A stretch of 64,000 nt of DNA from Stenotrophomonas maltophilia (lineage in GTDB: Bacteria > Pseudomonadota > Gammaproteobacteria > Xanthomonadales > Xanthomonadaceae): positions 62,001-126,000 of the forward strand of contig NZ_NIVS01000022.1 of assembly GCF_002205165.1 (NCBI RefSeq), written 5' to 3'. The translations under genes were made by a program, and so were the position numbers. The notes under the pieces were generated by a model, which searched no databases, was not told the DNA's origin, and was given only the letters and a program-made list of their open reading frames with translations. Each line of letters starts with the position of its first letter. Positions within the stretch are counted from its first letter, which is position 1. Below, one piece after another: positions 47,920 through 56,041 of the stretch.

Positions 47920-48762
47920 ATGCACGAACTCGAGCAGCGCGACGCGCGGGAGGCCGCCACGCGGCCCGTGACGACCCTGGCGCCCCATCGGCGGGCGGTC
48001 TTCCTCTCCGATGTCCACCTGGGCTCGCGCCACTGCCACGCCGCTGAACTGGCCCGGTTCCTGGCCGAGCTGCGCTGCGAGCGCCTGTATCTGGTGGGCG
48101 ACATCATCGACCTGTGGTGGATGGCGCACCGCCGGGCCAGCTGGCGGCCGGCGCACAGCGAGGTGATCCAGGCCCTGCACGCGCTGCAGCGGGCCGGCAC
48201 CGGGATCATCTACATTCCTGGCAACCACGATGCTTCGCTGCGCAAGGTCTGCGGACTGATGCTGCCGGCCATGCAGGTCCGCCGGCGGGCGATCCACGTG
48301 ACCGCCGACGGACGCCGGCTGCTGGTCGTCCATGGCGATGACTACGACGGCATCACCCATTTTGGCGGGCTGCAGGAGCAGTTCGGGGACTGGCTGTACT
48401 ACCGCATCCTCACCGGCAACCGCCTGCTCAATGCCGCGCGGCGGCGGCTCGGCCAGCGCTACTGGTCGCTCTCCGAATTCCTCAAGAAGCGCAGCGGCGC
48501 GGCCGAGCGCTACATCGAACGCTTCGTCCAGGCCGGGCTCGAGGATGTGCGGCGGCGCGGTCTGGACGGGATCGTCTGCGGGCATATCCATCGCGCCGCG
48601 CTGGTCGAGCGCGACGGGTTGATCTATGCCAACGACGGCGACTGGGTGGAAAGCCTGACCGCGCTGGCCGAAGACCCGGATGGCAGCCTGCGGCTGCTCG
48701 ATCACACCGGGCAGACCCTGGCGGCGCTGCCCGGCAACGCTGCACTGGCCAGAGCGGCCTGA
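47920..48762 (+). CDS. LpxH-like metallophosphoesterase (UDP-2,3-diacylglucosamine diphosphatase family)
   Basis: The 280-residue protein has the calcineurin-type two-metal site in order: SDVHLG (residues 30-35), GDIIDLWW, IPGNHD, VHGDDYD and the C-terminal GHIHRA. GDIIDLWWMAHRR and the insert FGDWLYYRIL resemble LpxH enzymes, which cleave UDP-2,3-diacylglucosamine to lipid X in lipid A synthesis. Paralogous phosphoesterases share these motifs, so the substrate is not certain. CTGAGGAG precedes ATG 47920. It is followed at 48 bases by a membrane protein gene. Confidence 0.75.
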   Translation: MHELEQRDAREAATRPVTTLAPHRRAVFLSDVHLGSRHCHAAELARFLAELRCERLYLVGDIIDLWWMAHRRASWRPAHSEVIQALHALQRAGTGIIYIPGNHDASLRKVCGLMLPAMQVRRRAIHVTADGRRLLVVHGDDYDGITHFGGLQEQFGDWLYYRILTGNRLLNAARRRLGQRYWSLSEFLKKRSGAAERYIERFVQAGLEDVRRRGLDGIVCGHIHRAALVERDGLIYANDGDWVESLTALAEDPDGSLRLLDHTGQTLAALPGNAALARAA

Positions 48763-48810
48763 GCAGAACGGCGGGGGCGCAGGGCCAGGCCCGGCTGCTA
48801 GCATCGGCCG

Positions 48811-49872
48811 ATGGACTCCCTTACCCAGATCGTACTCGGCGGCGCGGTGGCCGCCGCCATTGCCCCGGCCGGCCATCGCCGCGCCGCCCTGTTGGCCGGT
48901 GCCGCGCTCGGCACCCTGCCGGACCTGGACGCGCTGCTGCTGGCGTTCACCGCCGCCGATCCGGTGGCGCTGATGGTCGAGCACCGCAGCTTCAGTCATT
49001 CCCTGCTGGTGCTGCCGTGGGTGGCGGCGTTGATCTGGTGGCTGTTCAAACGCTTTGGTCATGGCCGGGTGGCACAGGCACCGGGCCGCTGGTTCTGGGC
49101 GATCGCGCTGGCGCTGATCACCCATCCGCTGCTGGATGCCTTTACCGTTTACGGCACCCAGCTGTGGTGGCCGTTCACGCCGCATCCGACGATGTGGGCC
49201 AGTGTCTTCATCATCGACCCGCTGTATACGGTGTGGCTGCTGCTCGCCTGTGCGGTGGCATGGTTCGCCCGTGCGCGGCCGCTGGCGCAGAAAGCGCTGG
49301 TGGCGGGGCTGGTGCTCAGCAGTGGTTACCTGGGCTGGTCGCTGCTGGCCAAGCACAGCGTCGACCGCGAGGCCGACCGCGCGCTGGCAGCCATGGGGTT
49401 GGGTGACGCCCCGCGCTTCTCGGTGGCGATGCCGTTCAACACGCTGCTCTGGCAGGTGGTGGCGATGACGCCCAGCGGGTATGTGATCGGCGAGCGCTCG
49501 CTGATCGCCGACCGCGGCGCGATGACCTTCGAAGGGCATCCTTCCAACGTGCAGGCCTTGCGCCAGGCGGCCACGCTGCCGGCCGTGCAGCGGCTGAACT
49601 GGTTCAACCGCGGCTTCATGCGGGCGCAGGTGGTCGATGGCGAACTGCAGCTCAGCGACCTGCGCATGGGCCTGGAGCCGGACTACACCTTCACCTTCGC
49701 GGTGGCCCGGGCCGAGGGCCAGGGCTGGGCGGCGATCACGCCACGACAGCTGCGCCCGGCGTATGAAGGGGAGCAGGGCAGGGCGATGGTGAAGCGCCGG
49801 TTCTCGGCGATGTGGCAACGCATCTGGCACGCGCCGGCGCATCCCGAGGTGATCGCACCGAAGGCAGGTTGA
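48811..49872 (+). CDS. metal-dependent hydrolase-like membrane protein (YdjM/DUF457 family)
   Basis: This is a 353-residue inner-membrane protein. The N-terminal half has the YdjM pattern MDSLTQIVLGGAVAAAI, GALLGTLPDLDALLL-like (Asp pair), VEHRSFSHSLLVLP (His-rich) and ITHPLLDAFTVYGTQL, which suggests a metal site at the membrane surface. About four membrane helices lie between residues 5 and 180. The C-terminal 160 residues are soluble (VMPFNTLLWQVVAMTPSGYVIGERS-like). Family members are annotated as hydrolases, but activity is unproven. Confidence 0.8.
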   Translation: MDSLTQIVLGGAVAAAIAPAGHRRAALLAGAALGTLPDLDALLLAFTAADPVALMVEHRSFSHSLLVLPWVAALIWWLFKRFGHGRVAQAPGRWFWAIALALITHPLLDAFTVYGTQLWWPFTPHPTMWASVFIIDPLYTVWLLLACAVAWFARARPLAQKALVAGLVLSSGYLGWSLLAKHSVDREADRALAAMGLGDAPRFSVAMPFNTLLWQVVAMTPSGYVIGERSLIADRGAMTFEGHPSNVQALRQAATLPAVQRLNWFNRGFMRAQVVDGELQLSDLRMGLEPDYTFTFAVARAEGQGWAAITPRQLRPAYEGEQGRAMVKRRFSAMWQRIWHAPAHPEVIAPKAG

Positions 49873-49883
49873 ACGGAGGCACC

Positions 49884-50324
49884 GTGACCGAACGGTTCGA
49901 CATGGAGATCAATGGCACGCGCTACACCCGGCTGGCCGATGTGCCGCCGGAGTACCGCGCGCTGTTGCTGGATGTGACCCCGGGCCGCTCCGCCGAGCAG
50001 CCAGCGGTGCCGTTGCGCGAGATCCTGCACAAGGCCAAGGCGCAGCCGGACCGCGCGCGTCAGCAGCAGGTGCTGCTGGAGGAACTGCACAAGGTCGACC
50101 CCGAGCGGGCGCGGCGCATGCAGAACAAGCTCACCGAGCGTAACCAGCGGCCGGCCACCGGCACCCTGGAGGTGGGCAACACGCCCACCGCGCGGCCGCG
50201 CGAAGGCGCCCGTCTCACCGCCGGTGGTGCAACGGTCGCCCCGGGTGATCGGGGCGGGCTGGGTCTGTGGGTGGTGCTGGCAGGCGTGGTGGTGGCCAGC
50301 CTGGTGGCGTGGCTCATCGGGTAG
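49884..50324 (+). CDS. tail-anchored membrane protein of unknown function
   Basis: This 146-residue hypothetical protein starts TERFDMEINGTRYTRLADVPPEYRALL, continues with a charged helical region (REILHKAKAQPDRARQQQVLLEEL) and a Thr/Gly/Arg-rich linker, and ends with a single C-terminal membrane helix LGLWVVLAGVVVASLVAWLIG. The topology suggests a tail-anchored inner-membrane protein. GTG 49884 is chosen because GGAGG lies 4 bases upstream; ATG 49902 is an alternative. It is 11 bases after the YdjM-like gene and probably cotranscribed. Confidence 0.65.
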   Translation: MTERFDMEINGTRYTRLADVPPEYRALLLDVTPGRSAEQPAVPLREILHKAKAQPDRARQQQVLLEELHKVDPERARRMQNKLTERNQRPATGTLEVGNTPTARPREGARLTAGGATVAPGDRGGLGLWVVLAGVVVASLVAWLIG

Positions 50325-50337
50325 GGCGTGCTGCCAC

Positions 50338-51165
50338 TCAATACACCGTTGCGCGCGCCTGCACGAAGGAGAAGAAGAACACCGCGTTCGGATCGTTCTG
50401 GACCAGGCTGAACTCGCGGCGCATGCCATCCACCGTCTCCTGGTCAACCAGGCCGGCGTCCAGCAGCGGATCGGCCGCCGACAGCAGCAGCTGCTCCCAG
50501 AACGCGATCATCGTCTTGCGACGTGCCGGCTCGCGGTTGTCCAGGTGGATGGTCTTGATCTCGGTGTGCACGTCGCGGAAGCCGCCGGCCAGCAGCAGGT
50601 TGCCGAGCTTGGCACCGACGAACGGATCGCCACCGTGGTCGTACTGGAAATCGTTGAACGCCATCCAGTAGCGCCAGATGTGCGGTGAATACGGATCGAG
50701 CAGGAACGAGGCGTTCATCACTTCGGTGACATACACCGGCGAGCCCGGCACCAGCACGCGGCGCACTTCGTTGAGCACCCGCGCCGGCGAGGGCACGTGC
50801 TCCAGTACCCAGCACAGGAAGGCCGAATCGAATTCGCGCGCACCGAACGGCAGGTTGCCGGCGTCGGCCTGCAGCAGGGTGTAGCGCTCGCGGCACCACG
50901 GTGTCCTGGCCAGGTTGGTGGCGGCGGTGGCCAGCTGCGCCTCGCTCAGGTCCACGCCGGTGACGTGCAGCTCCGGGAACCGCCGCAGCAGGATGTCCGT
51001 CTGCGCGCCGACGCCGCTGCCGACTTCCAGCAGGCGCGTGGCGCCGCCGTAGTCAATGCCGCTGAAGATGCTCGATTCGAACAGGCGCGACTGGGTGACC
51101 AGGCGATGCTGCTCGGTATCGGAGAAGCCGTGGAGGTAGGTCGGTGCGGTGATCGGCGGAGTCAT
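50338..51165 (-). CDS. class I SAM-dependent methyltransferase
   Basis: The 275-residue enzyme has a Rossmann-type methyltransferase core: motif I LLEVGSGVGAQTDILL (residues 45-60), VTGVDLSEAQLATAA (motif Post I), LLQADAGNLPFGAREFDSAFLCWVLEHVPSP (motifs II-III), and RRVLVPGSPVYVTEV. The N-terminal TYLHGFSDTEQHRLVTQS resembles small-molecule methyltransferases. The substrate is unknown. It lies 10 bases downstream of dusB and is probably in the same operon. Confidence 0.83.
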   Translation of the reverse strand: MTPPITAPTYLHGFSDTEQHRLVTQSRLFESSIFSGIDYGGATRLLEVGSGVGAQTDILLRRFPELHVTGVDLSEAQLATAATNLARTPWCRERYTLLQADAGNLPFGAREFDSAFLCWVLEHVPSPARVLNEVRRVLVPGSPVYVTEVMNASFLLDPYSPHIWRYWMAFNDFQYDHGGDPFVGAKLGNLLLAGGFRDVHTEIKTIHLDNREPARRKTMIAFWEQLLLSAADPLLDAGLVDQETVDGMRREFSLVQNDPNAVFFFSFVQARATVY

Positions 51166-51175
51166 GGCGGAACGC

Positions 51176-52168
51176 TCAGGCAGCGGACGACAACGGCTCG
51201 CCGGCGGCGAGAGCGTCGAAATAGTCAGTGGTCAGGGCGACCTGGCTGGCGGCATCCTCGGCGCGGTTGACTACCGCACGGAAGGCGGCGTTCTCCGGCC
51301 GGTCCTTGGCGTACCAGCCCAGGTGTTTGCGCGCGATGCGCACCCCCTGCTGCTCGCCATAGAAATCGTGCAGCGCGTGCAGGTGGCCCAGCAGCAGATC
51401 GCGGACCTCGGTGACCGAGGGCGGCGCCAGCAGCTCGCCGGTGGCCAGGTAGTGCGCCACCTCGCGGAAGATCCAGGGCCGGCCCTGGGCGGCGCGCCCG
51501 ATCATCACCGCGTCCACGCCGGTCTGCTTCAACACCTGCGCGGCTTTCTGCGGTGAGTCGATGTCGCCGTTGGCGATCACCGGAATACGCAGCGCTGCCT
51601 TGATCGCGGCGATGGTCTCGTACTCGGCGGTGCCGGTGTAATGCTGGTCGCGGGTACGGCCATGCACGGCCAGCGCGGCGATGCCGCTGTCTTCGGCGAT
51701 GCGGGCGATCAGCGGGCCATTGCGGTGGTCGCAGTCCCACCCGGTGCGGATCTTGAGCGTGACCGGCACGTCCACCGCACTGACCACCGCGCCGAGGATG
51801 CGGGCGACCAGGTCCTCATCGCGCATCAGCGCCGAGCCGGCCCAGGCGTTGCAGACTTTCTTGGCCGGGCAGCCCATGTTGATGTCGATGATCTGCGCAC
51901 CGTTGTCCACGTTGTAGCGGGCCGCCTCGGCCAGCTGCTGAGGCTCGGTGCCGGCGATCTGCACGCTGATCGGGTCCGGCTCACCGGCATGGTCCATGCG
52001 GTGCAGCGATTTGCGGGTATTCCAGAAGCGCGGGTCGGAGATGGTCATCTCCGAGGCGGCCAGGCCCGCGCCCAGCTGTTTGCACAGCAGGCGGAAGGGC
52101 TTGTCGGTGACACCGGCCATCGGTGCCAGCACCACGTTGGGCTGGATGTTGTAGGGGCCAATCTGCAT
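51176..52168 (-). CDS. dusB: tRNA-dihydrouridine synthase B
   Basis: DusB reduces a tRNA uridine to dihydrouridine with FMN and NADPH. The 330-residue protein starts QIGPYNIQPNVVLAPMAGVTDKPFR, has the catalytic Cys in DINMGCPAKKVCNAWAGSALM, VTLKIRTGWD, AVHGRTRDQHYTG and the FMN-phosphate loop IANGDIDSPQKA. These match the DusB subfamily. In several Gammaproteobacteria dusB is followed by fis; here a methyltransferase follows instead. Confidence 0.93.
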   Translation of the reverse strand: MQIGPYNIQPNVVLAPMAGVTDKPFRLLCKQLGAGLAASEMTISDPRFWNTRKSLHRMDHAGEPDPISVQIAGTEPQQLAEAARYNVDNGAQIIDINMGCPAKKVCNAWAGSALMRDEDLVARILGAVVSAVDVPVTLKIRTGWDCDHRNGPLIARIAEDSGIAALAVHGRTRDQHYTGTAEYETIAAIKAALRIPVIANGDIDSPQKAAQVLKQTGVDAVMIGRAAQGRPWIFREVAHYLATGELLAPPSVTEVRDLLLGHLHALHDFYGEQQGVRIARKHLGWYAKDRPENAAFRAVVNRAEDAASQVALTTDYFDALAAGEPLSSAA

Positions 52169-52385
52169 AGGCGCATTGTAGAGCGCCCGGCCGGCGCCGG
52201 CCGCGCTGGCGGCCAGCCCGTTCAGGCCGATCCGGAAGGGCCTGATGCGCTCCGGTCATGAGCATATGCTTGACGATTGGTTCCGCCGCCCCCAGCGGCG
52301 GCGGATGCTGCCTGGTTACCGGTCGCGCCGGACGCTGGCTGGGAATCGCATGTTCAAGTGGAGCCTGCCGCGATTCCGGCGATGG

Positions 52386-53132
52386 TCAGGGCGCCGGACC
52401 ACATGCATAGGCCAACACCGCCAGATGCCGCTGCGGGTCGAGCCCGAGCAGGGCCAGCACGGCGGCGTCCTCGAACGAGCCGATCGCGCAGCCGGCGGCG
52501 TTCATCGCGGCCACCTGCTGCCCCAGCGCCCCCAGCCAGACCCCGGCCTCGATCAACACGAAGCGGCCGCCGCGCTCGCCGTACTTGGCCAGCGTCCCAC
52601 CCGGCTCGGCGATCAGGAACAGCACGGCCGCCGGCCGCTCCGGCCAGTCCACGCCCAGCAGCCTGGACAGCGCCGGCCATGCGGGGCAGGGCGCTACCGG
52701 CACCAGCGCGTGCTCGAGCGGGTCGTACCACTGGATGCCCGGCGCTGCCGCGGGCGCATCGTCGTTGCCGTACAGCGCGGCATAGGCCTGGATCGGGTAC
52801 TTGGCCCCACCGGAGGGCAGACGCCGCGTGTCACTGTCGCCGGGGCGGGCCCGCAGCGGGGCCAGCACGCGCCCCAGTTCCTGCGCGCCCCACTGTGCAT
52901 CACCGAAACGGCGGCCACTACGGCGCTGTGCGAGGGCATCGCCGGGGTGTACCGGGTCCGGCAAGGCGACGCCGGCTGCTGCATGCAACGGCCGTGGCGG
53001 CGACCAGGCGCGTGCGGCATCTTCGGCGATCCGCGCGCGCATCACGTCTGCGCGCGCGGGGTTGAGCTCGCCGTTGTGCCAGAACAGATGGAACAGCGGG
53101 GCATCGTCCCAGGGGGAAGGCGGTGACGGCAT
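52386..53132 (-). CDS. SagB/ThcOx-type FMN dehydrogenase of a TOMM cluster
   Basis: This 248-residue protein is of the SagB/ThcOx nitroreductase-like family, which oxidises azolines to azoles in thiazole/oxazole-modified peptides. The FMN-binding start RRSGRRFGDAQWGAQELGRVL (about 70-90) and LPSGGAKYPIQAYAALYG (105-122) are diagnostic. A Lys183-Tyr184 pair in LAKYGERGGRFVLIEAG matches the KY motif reported to be needed for catalysis in TOMM dehydrogenases. ATG 53132 is chosen, 14 bases after the YcaO stop; an in-frame start at 53213 would overlap YcaO by 67 bases. It is the last gene of the operon. Confidence 0.82.
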   Translation of the reverse strand: MPSPPSPWDDAPLFHLFWHNGELNPARADVMRARIAEDAARAWSPPRPLHAAAGVALPDPVHPGDALAQRRSGRRFGDAQWGAQELGRVLAPLRARPGDSDTRRLPSGGAKYPIQAYAALYGNDDAPAAAPGIQWYDPLEHALVPVAPCPAWPALSRLLGVDWPERPAAVLFLIAEPGGTLAKYGERGGRFVLIEAGVWLGALGQQVAAMNAAGCAIGSFEDAAVLALLGLDPQRHLAVLAYACGPAP

Positions 53133-53146
53133 GCGGTTCTCGGGGA

Positions 53147-54484
53147 TCAGCCCAATGGATGCGGGAAGGGGTTGGGAAACGCGCCGTCGTACGGCACGCC
53201 GGGATAGCGCCATGCCACGTCCCGGCAGCGGCCACCCAGGAAGGGCGCACGTTCGTCGGCATGCAGGCCGCTGAGCGCTGGCGACAGGACCCGCATCACC
53301 CGCAGGCCGGCCGCGGCCACATCGGCGGTGGTCAACTCGCGGTAGTACAGCGCGATGCCAGCACGGCCCAGCCGGCGTCGCAGCTGATCAAGCTCGATGA
53401 CCGCGCGCGGCGCGGCGGGCGGGATCGCCGCGCCCGGTGGTGGCAGCTGCAAGGTACTGTCGCCCGCCACCCGTAGCAGCGGCAGCTGCGGCCACAGCTC
53501 CGGGCGCAGGGTGTAGAAGGCGGCATGTTCGTCGAAGCTGCGCAGCGCTGACGGTTCACGCGGAAGCCGTGCACGTTCGCGGCCACACAGATGGGCGGCG
53601 AAGGTCAGCGCCTGCTGCCATTCCAGCAGCGCCTTGTGCAGCGCCTCACCCGGATCGGCGCGGCAGGCGATGCCGAGGACGTGCCGCGGGCGGCCTTCGA
53701 ACGGGATGCCGCCGGCGACCGCGATCACCGGGTGCGGGTTCCAGTGCTGGGTGAGGTCGAAGGCGTGCAGTTCGCCACCGCGCTCGTGCGCGAAGGCCTG
53801 CCATTGGGCCGGCAGCGCGATTCGCCGGCCGGCCACGCCATTGAGCCAGGTGACCGCCAGCGCATCACGCTCCAGCAGCTCCTGCGCCGCGCGCAGCAGC
53901 GCCAGCCACGCGCCATCGCGCCCATCCCGCCAGGCCGCCAGACCACTGGACGTCGACGGCAACCGCGCCTGGCCGCTGCGCGGCCCCAGCCCAACCAGCT
54001 CCTGCGGCACCCAGACGACCCGGTTGTCGTCCAGCGCATGTACCGCTGCGAACAGGTCCTCGTCGCGTTCGGGCATCGGCCACGGGAAGTCCGGCATGGC
54101 GCGTTGGCTCGCCGAGAACAGCGCGAACGCCGATTCGTCCAGACGTTGTGTGGGCGTCAGCGCATCGCGGCGACGCACCTCCAGACCCGCCTGCGCCGCC
54201 GCCAGCCGCTCCAGGGCCTCGGCGACCGCGCCGTCGGCGGCCGCAGCGGCCTCCAGCGCGACTGCGCCCGAGACGCCCTGCCAGGGATTGGCCGGGTCGG
54301 CTGGCGTGGCGGCATTGTGCACGCGCCGTCCCTCGAACAAGGGGCCGGTTGCATCGCACGGGTTGGCCTCGATCGGTCGCGCCGGGCGCACCAGACCGCA
54401 GCGCGGACGCGCTGCGCCATGCAGCAGGTGCGACGACAGCGTGGGCGTTTCCGGCACCGCCGCCTGCACGGCGGCGTGGCTCAT
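53147..54484 (-). CDS. YcaO-type cyclodehydratase (TOMM D protein)
   Basis: The 445-residue YcaO protein uses ATP to cyclise Cys, Ser or Thr of a precursor peptide to azolines. The ATP-binding helix is RAAQELLERDAL (E202, E205, R206), with TSSGLAAWRDG before it and GEALHKALLEWQQAL (E288) after it. The C-terminus PNPFPHPLG holds the PxPxP motif (P439-P441-P443) typical of TOMM cyclodehydratases and absent from unrelated YcaO proteins. The domain is separate from the C protein, not fused. ATG 54484 overlaps the stop of the preceding gene by ATGA, which argues for coupled synthesis of enzyme and presumed substrate. Confidence 0.85.
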   Translation of the reverse strand: MSHAAVQAAVPETPTLSSHLLHGAARPRCGLVRPARPIEANPCDATGPLFEGRRVHNAATPADPANPWQGVSGAVALEAAAAADGAVAEALERLAAAQAGLEVRRRDALTPTQRLDESAFALFSASQRAMPDFPWPMPERDEDLFAAVHALDDNRVVWVPQELVGLGPRSGQARLPSTSSGLAAWRDGRDGAWLALLRAAQELLERDALAVTWLNGVAGRRIALPAQWQAFAHERGGELHAFDLTQHWNPHPVIAVAGGIPFEGRPRHVLGIACRADPGEALHKALLEWQQALTFAAHLCGRERARLPREPSALRSFDEHAAFYTLRPELWPQLPLLRVAGDSTLQLPPPGAAIPPAAPRAVIELDQLRRRLGRAGIALYYRELTTADVAAAGLRVMRVLSPALSGLHADERAPFLGGRCRDVAWRYPGVPYDGAFPNPFPHPLG

Positions 54485-55059
54485 TTCAACACGCTCAGCC
54501 AGAGCATCATCTCGAGCGCGCCCACGGCGAACAGGCCCAGCAGCAGCCCGATGGCGATGCCGATGCCGCGCCCGAGCGAACGCCCCGCGCGCTCGTAGAC
54601 GAGGGCGTAGATGCCGAGATACAGCCCGACGGCGACGAACAGCCCGAATATCGGGTTGGAGGTGCTCATGAAAATGCCGCCGCCGATCGCGGCCAGCGGC
54701 AAGGCGAACAGGCCCAGCAGGATCCGGCTGGGGCGGCTGATGCCAGCTACCGGCATCACCGGTGCGGGTGTCGCCGGGTGATCCGGAGTGACGGCGCTGG
54801 GTGGTTCCTGCGGCAACGCAGGCGGCTGGCCGTGGCGCTCGGTGGGGGTATCGACGGTGACGGGCGTGATGGCCGCGGCGCCGGGATGGGCGGCAGGCGC
54901 AACCGGTTCCAGCCTGCCGAGCACCACCGCCGACAGCACCGAGGTGCCGAGCAGGGTGACGACGCAGGAACTGCAGGTGGTCGACGTCGAGCCGCCGCCT
55001 GCCGCGGCAAGGTCCTGGCGCGAGGCACTGGCATCGAACTGGGTCGGCAGGCGATACAT
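54481..55059 (-). CDS. candidate TOMM precursor with C-terminal membrane domain
   Basis: This 192-residue protein was not recognised in any family. Residues 1-23 form a leader-like stretch (YRLPTQFDASASRQDLAAAGGG). Residues 24-32 are STSTTCSSC, entirely Ser/Thr/Cys as in cyclised core peptides. A hydrophobic helix (33-48) follows, then a Pro-rich linker (51-105), then about three membrane helices (110-130, 133-155, 160-188). AGGGAG precedes ATG 55059. Its position between the C protein and YcaO genes, with ATGA overlap to YcaO, makes it the best substrate candidate. It could also be an immunity or export protein. Confidence 0.55.
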   Translation of the reverse strand: MYRLPTQFDASASRQDLAAAGGGSTSTTCSSCVVTLLGTSVLSAVVLGRLEPVAPAAHPGAAAITPVTVDTPTERHGQPPALPQEPPSAVTPDHPATPAPVMPVAGISRPSRILLGLFALPLAAIGGGIFMSTSNPIFGLFVAVGLYLGIYALVYERAGRSLGRGIGIAIGLLLGLFAVGALEMMLWLSVLK

Positions 55060-55110
55060 GGGGTCACTCCCTTGACCAGGGCGGAAACGCCCGGCGCGTG
55101 GCGCACATTA

Positions 55111-56022
55111 TCACGGGCGCCCGGGGTCCCAGGGCAGTGGCAGCGGTGCAGGCAGTGACGCTTCACTGCCGTGGCAGGCGGGGCACCACGGCAGCCGCAG
55201 CACCCGGTCGCGCTCCCCATGCAGGCGATGCAGGTCGAGCCAGACGCTGCGTTCGAGATAGCCCAGCAACAGGTGCAGCTGATCCAGCAACGGCGCGACC
55301 AGCGCAGCGATCTGTGCCGGTTGCGTTGCGACTTCCGGCAGCGCCGGCACCACTGCTTCGCCCCAGCGACGCAGCACCCGGTTGCCCAGGCAATACACGC
55401 AGGCGCTCTGGCCGGGCACCACATAGGGCCCAAGCGCGAGCGTGTGGTGATAGCTGAGGTCCAGCAGCACGTGCGGCTGTACCGGCATCTGCGTGCGGTA
55501 GCGCGCCAAGGCCTGCTCCCAGCCGAGCCCATGGCGGACCAGCACGAGGAGGTCGGCATCAGCCACGGCATCGACGCGCTGCAGATCCGCGCTGGCATGC
55601 TGGTCGAACGCGTCGGCCAACCCGGGCAGCGGTTCGCCGAGCCAATCCAGTGCATAGCGGCGCACAGGGCGCACCGCCTGCGACGGCACCAACACGCCCA
55701 GGCGCATCAACTGGCGGACCGCCGGGCCACCGTCCGGATCGTCCTGGAGTATCGCCAGCGTGTCGTCCTGCCAGTGGCCGAGGATGCGTTCGATGATGGC
55801 CGGGGTATCCGCTTCATCGACCACGTAGAGCTCGTCGGCGCCACCGGACACCAGCAGCAGTTGGCGCTGCGCATGGGTCTGCGAAAACAGGGCCCAGGCC
55901 GGATTGCGCGTCCAGCGCGGTGCATCCGCGTGCGTGCCTGCGTGTTGCTGACTGCCTGCTGCCACTGCGTACAGTCCCTGTATCCGCGAAAGCGCAAGGA
56001 TAGCGGCAAACAGGCCTGCCAC
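55111..56022 (-). CDS. E1-like/leader peptide-binding protein of a TOMM cluster (C protein)
   Basis: This protein of up to 303 residues resembles the Ocin-ThiF/cyclodehydratase-partner family, which presents the precursor leader to YcaO. Residues about 60-115 (ELYVVDEADTPAIIERIL, AVRQLMRLGVLV) look like a RiPP recognition element. C208VYC211 and C280PAC283 form the tetra-Cys zinc site of this family. No nucleotide-binding Gly-rich loop was seen, consistent with a non-catalytic partner. The first GTG is at 56022; GTG 55965, with AGGGA upstream, would give 284 residues and leave 76 bases to the divergent gene. Confidence 0.75.
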   Translation of the reverse strand: MAGLFAAILALSRIQGLYAVAAGSQQHAGTHADAPRWTRNPAWALFSQTHAQRQLLLVSGGADELYVVDEADTPAIIERILGHWQDDTLAILQDDPDGGPAVRQLMRLGVLVPSQAVRPVRRYALDWLGEPLPGLADAFDQHASADLQRVDAVADADLLVLVRHGLGWEQALARYRTQMPVQPHVLLDLSYHHTLALGPYVVPGQSACVYCLGNRVLRRWGEAVVPALPEVATQPAQIAALVAPLLDQLHLLLGYLERSVWLDLHRLHGERDRVLRLPWCPACHGSEASLPAPLPLPWDPGRP

Positions 56023-56041
56023 GTTCTGCTACGGTGCGCGC

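Noticed and set aside
52178..52215. A SMAG REP upstream of dusB
   Set aside because: GTAG is followed by an irregular GC palindrome that does not form the usual stem next to the tetranucleotide; too degenerate to call.
53133..53213. A longer start for the SagB-type dehydrogenase
   Set aside because: It would overlap YcaO by 67 bases and adds a basic segment without similarity; ATG 53132 gives a normal spacing.
55111..56022. A catalytic ThiF/E1 adenylating enzyme
   Set aside because: No Gly-rich nucleotide loop was recognised; the tetra-Cys pattern and the context fit the non-catalytic C protein better.
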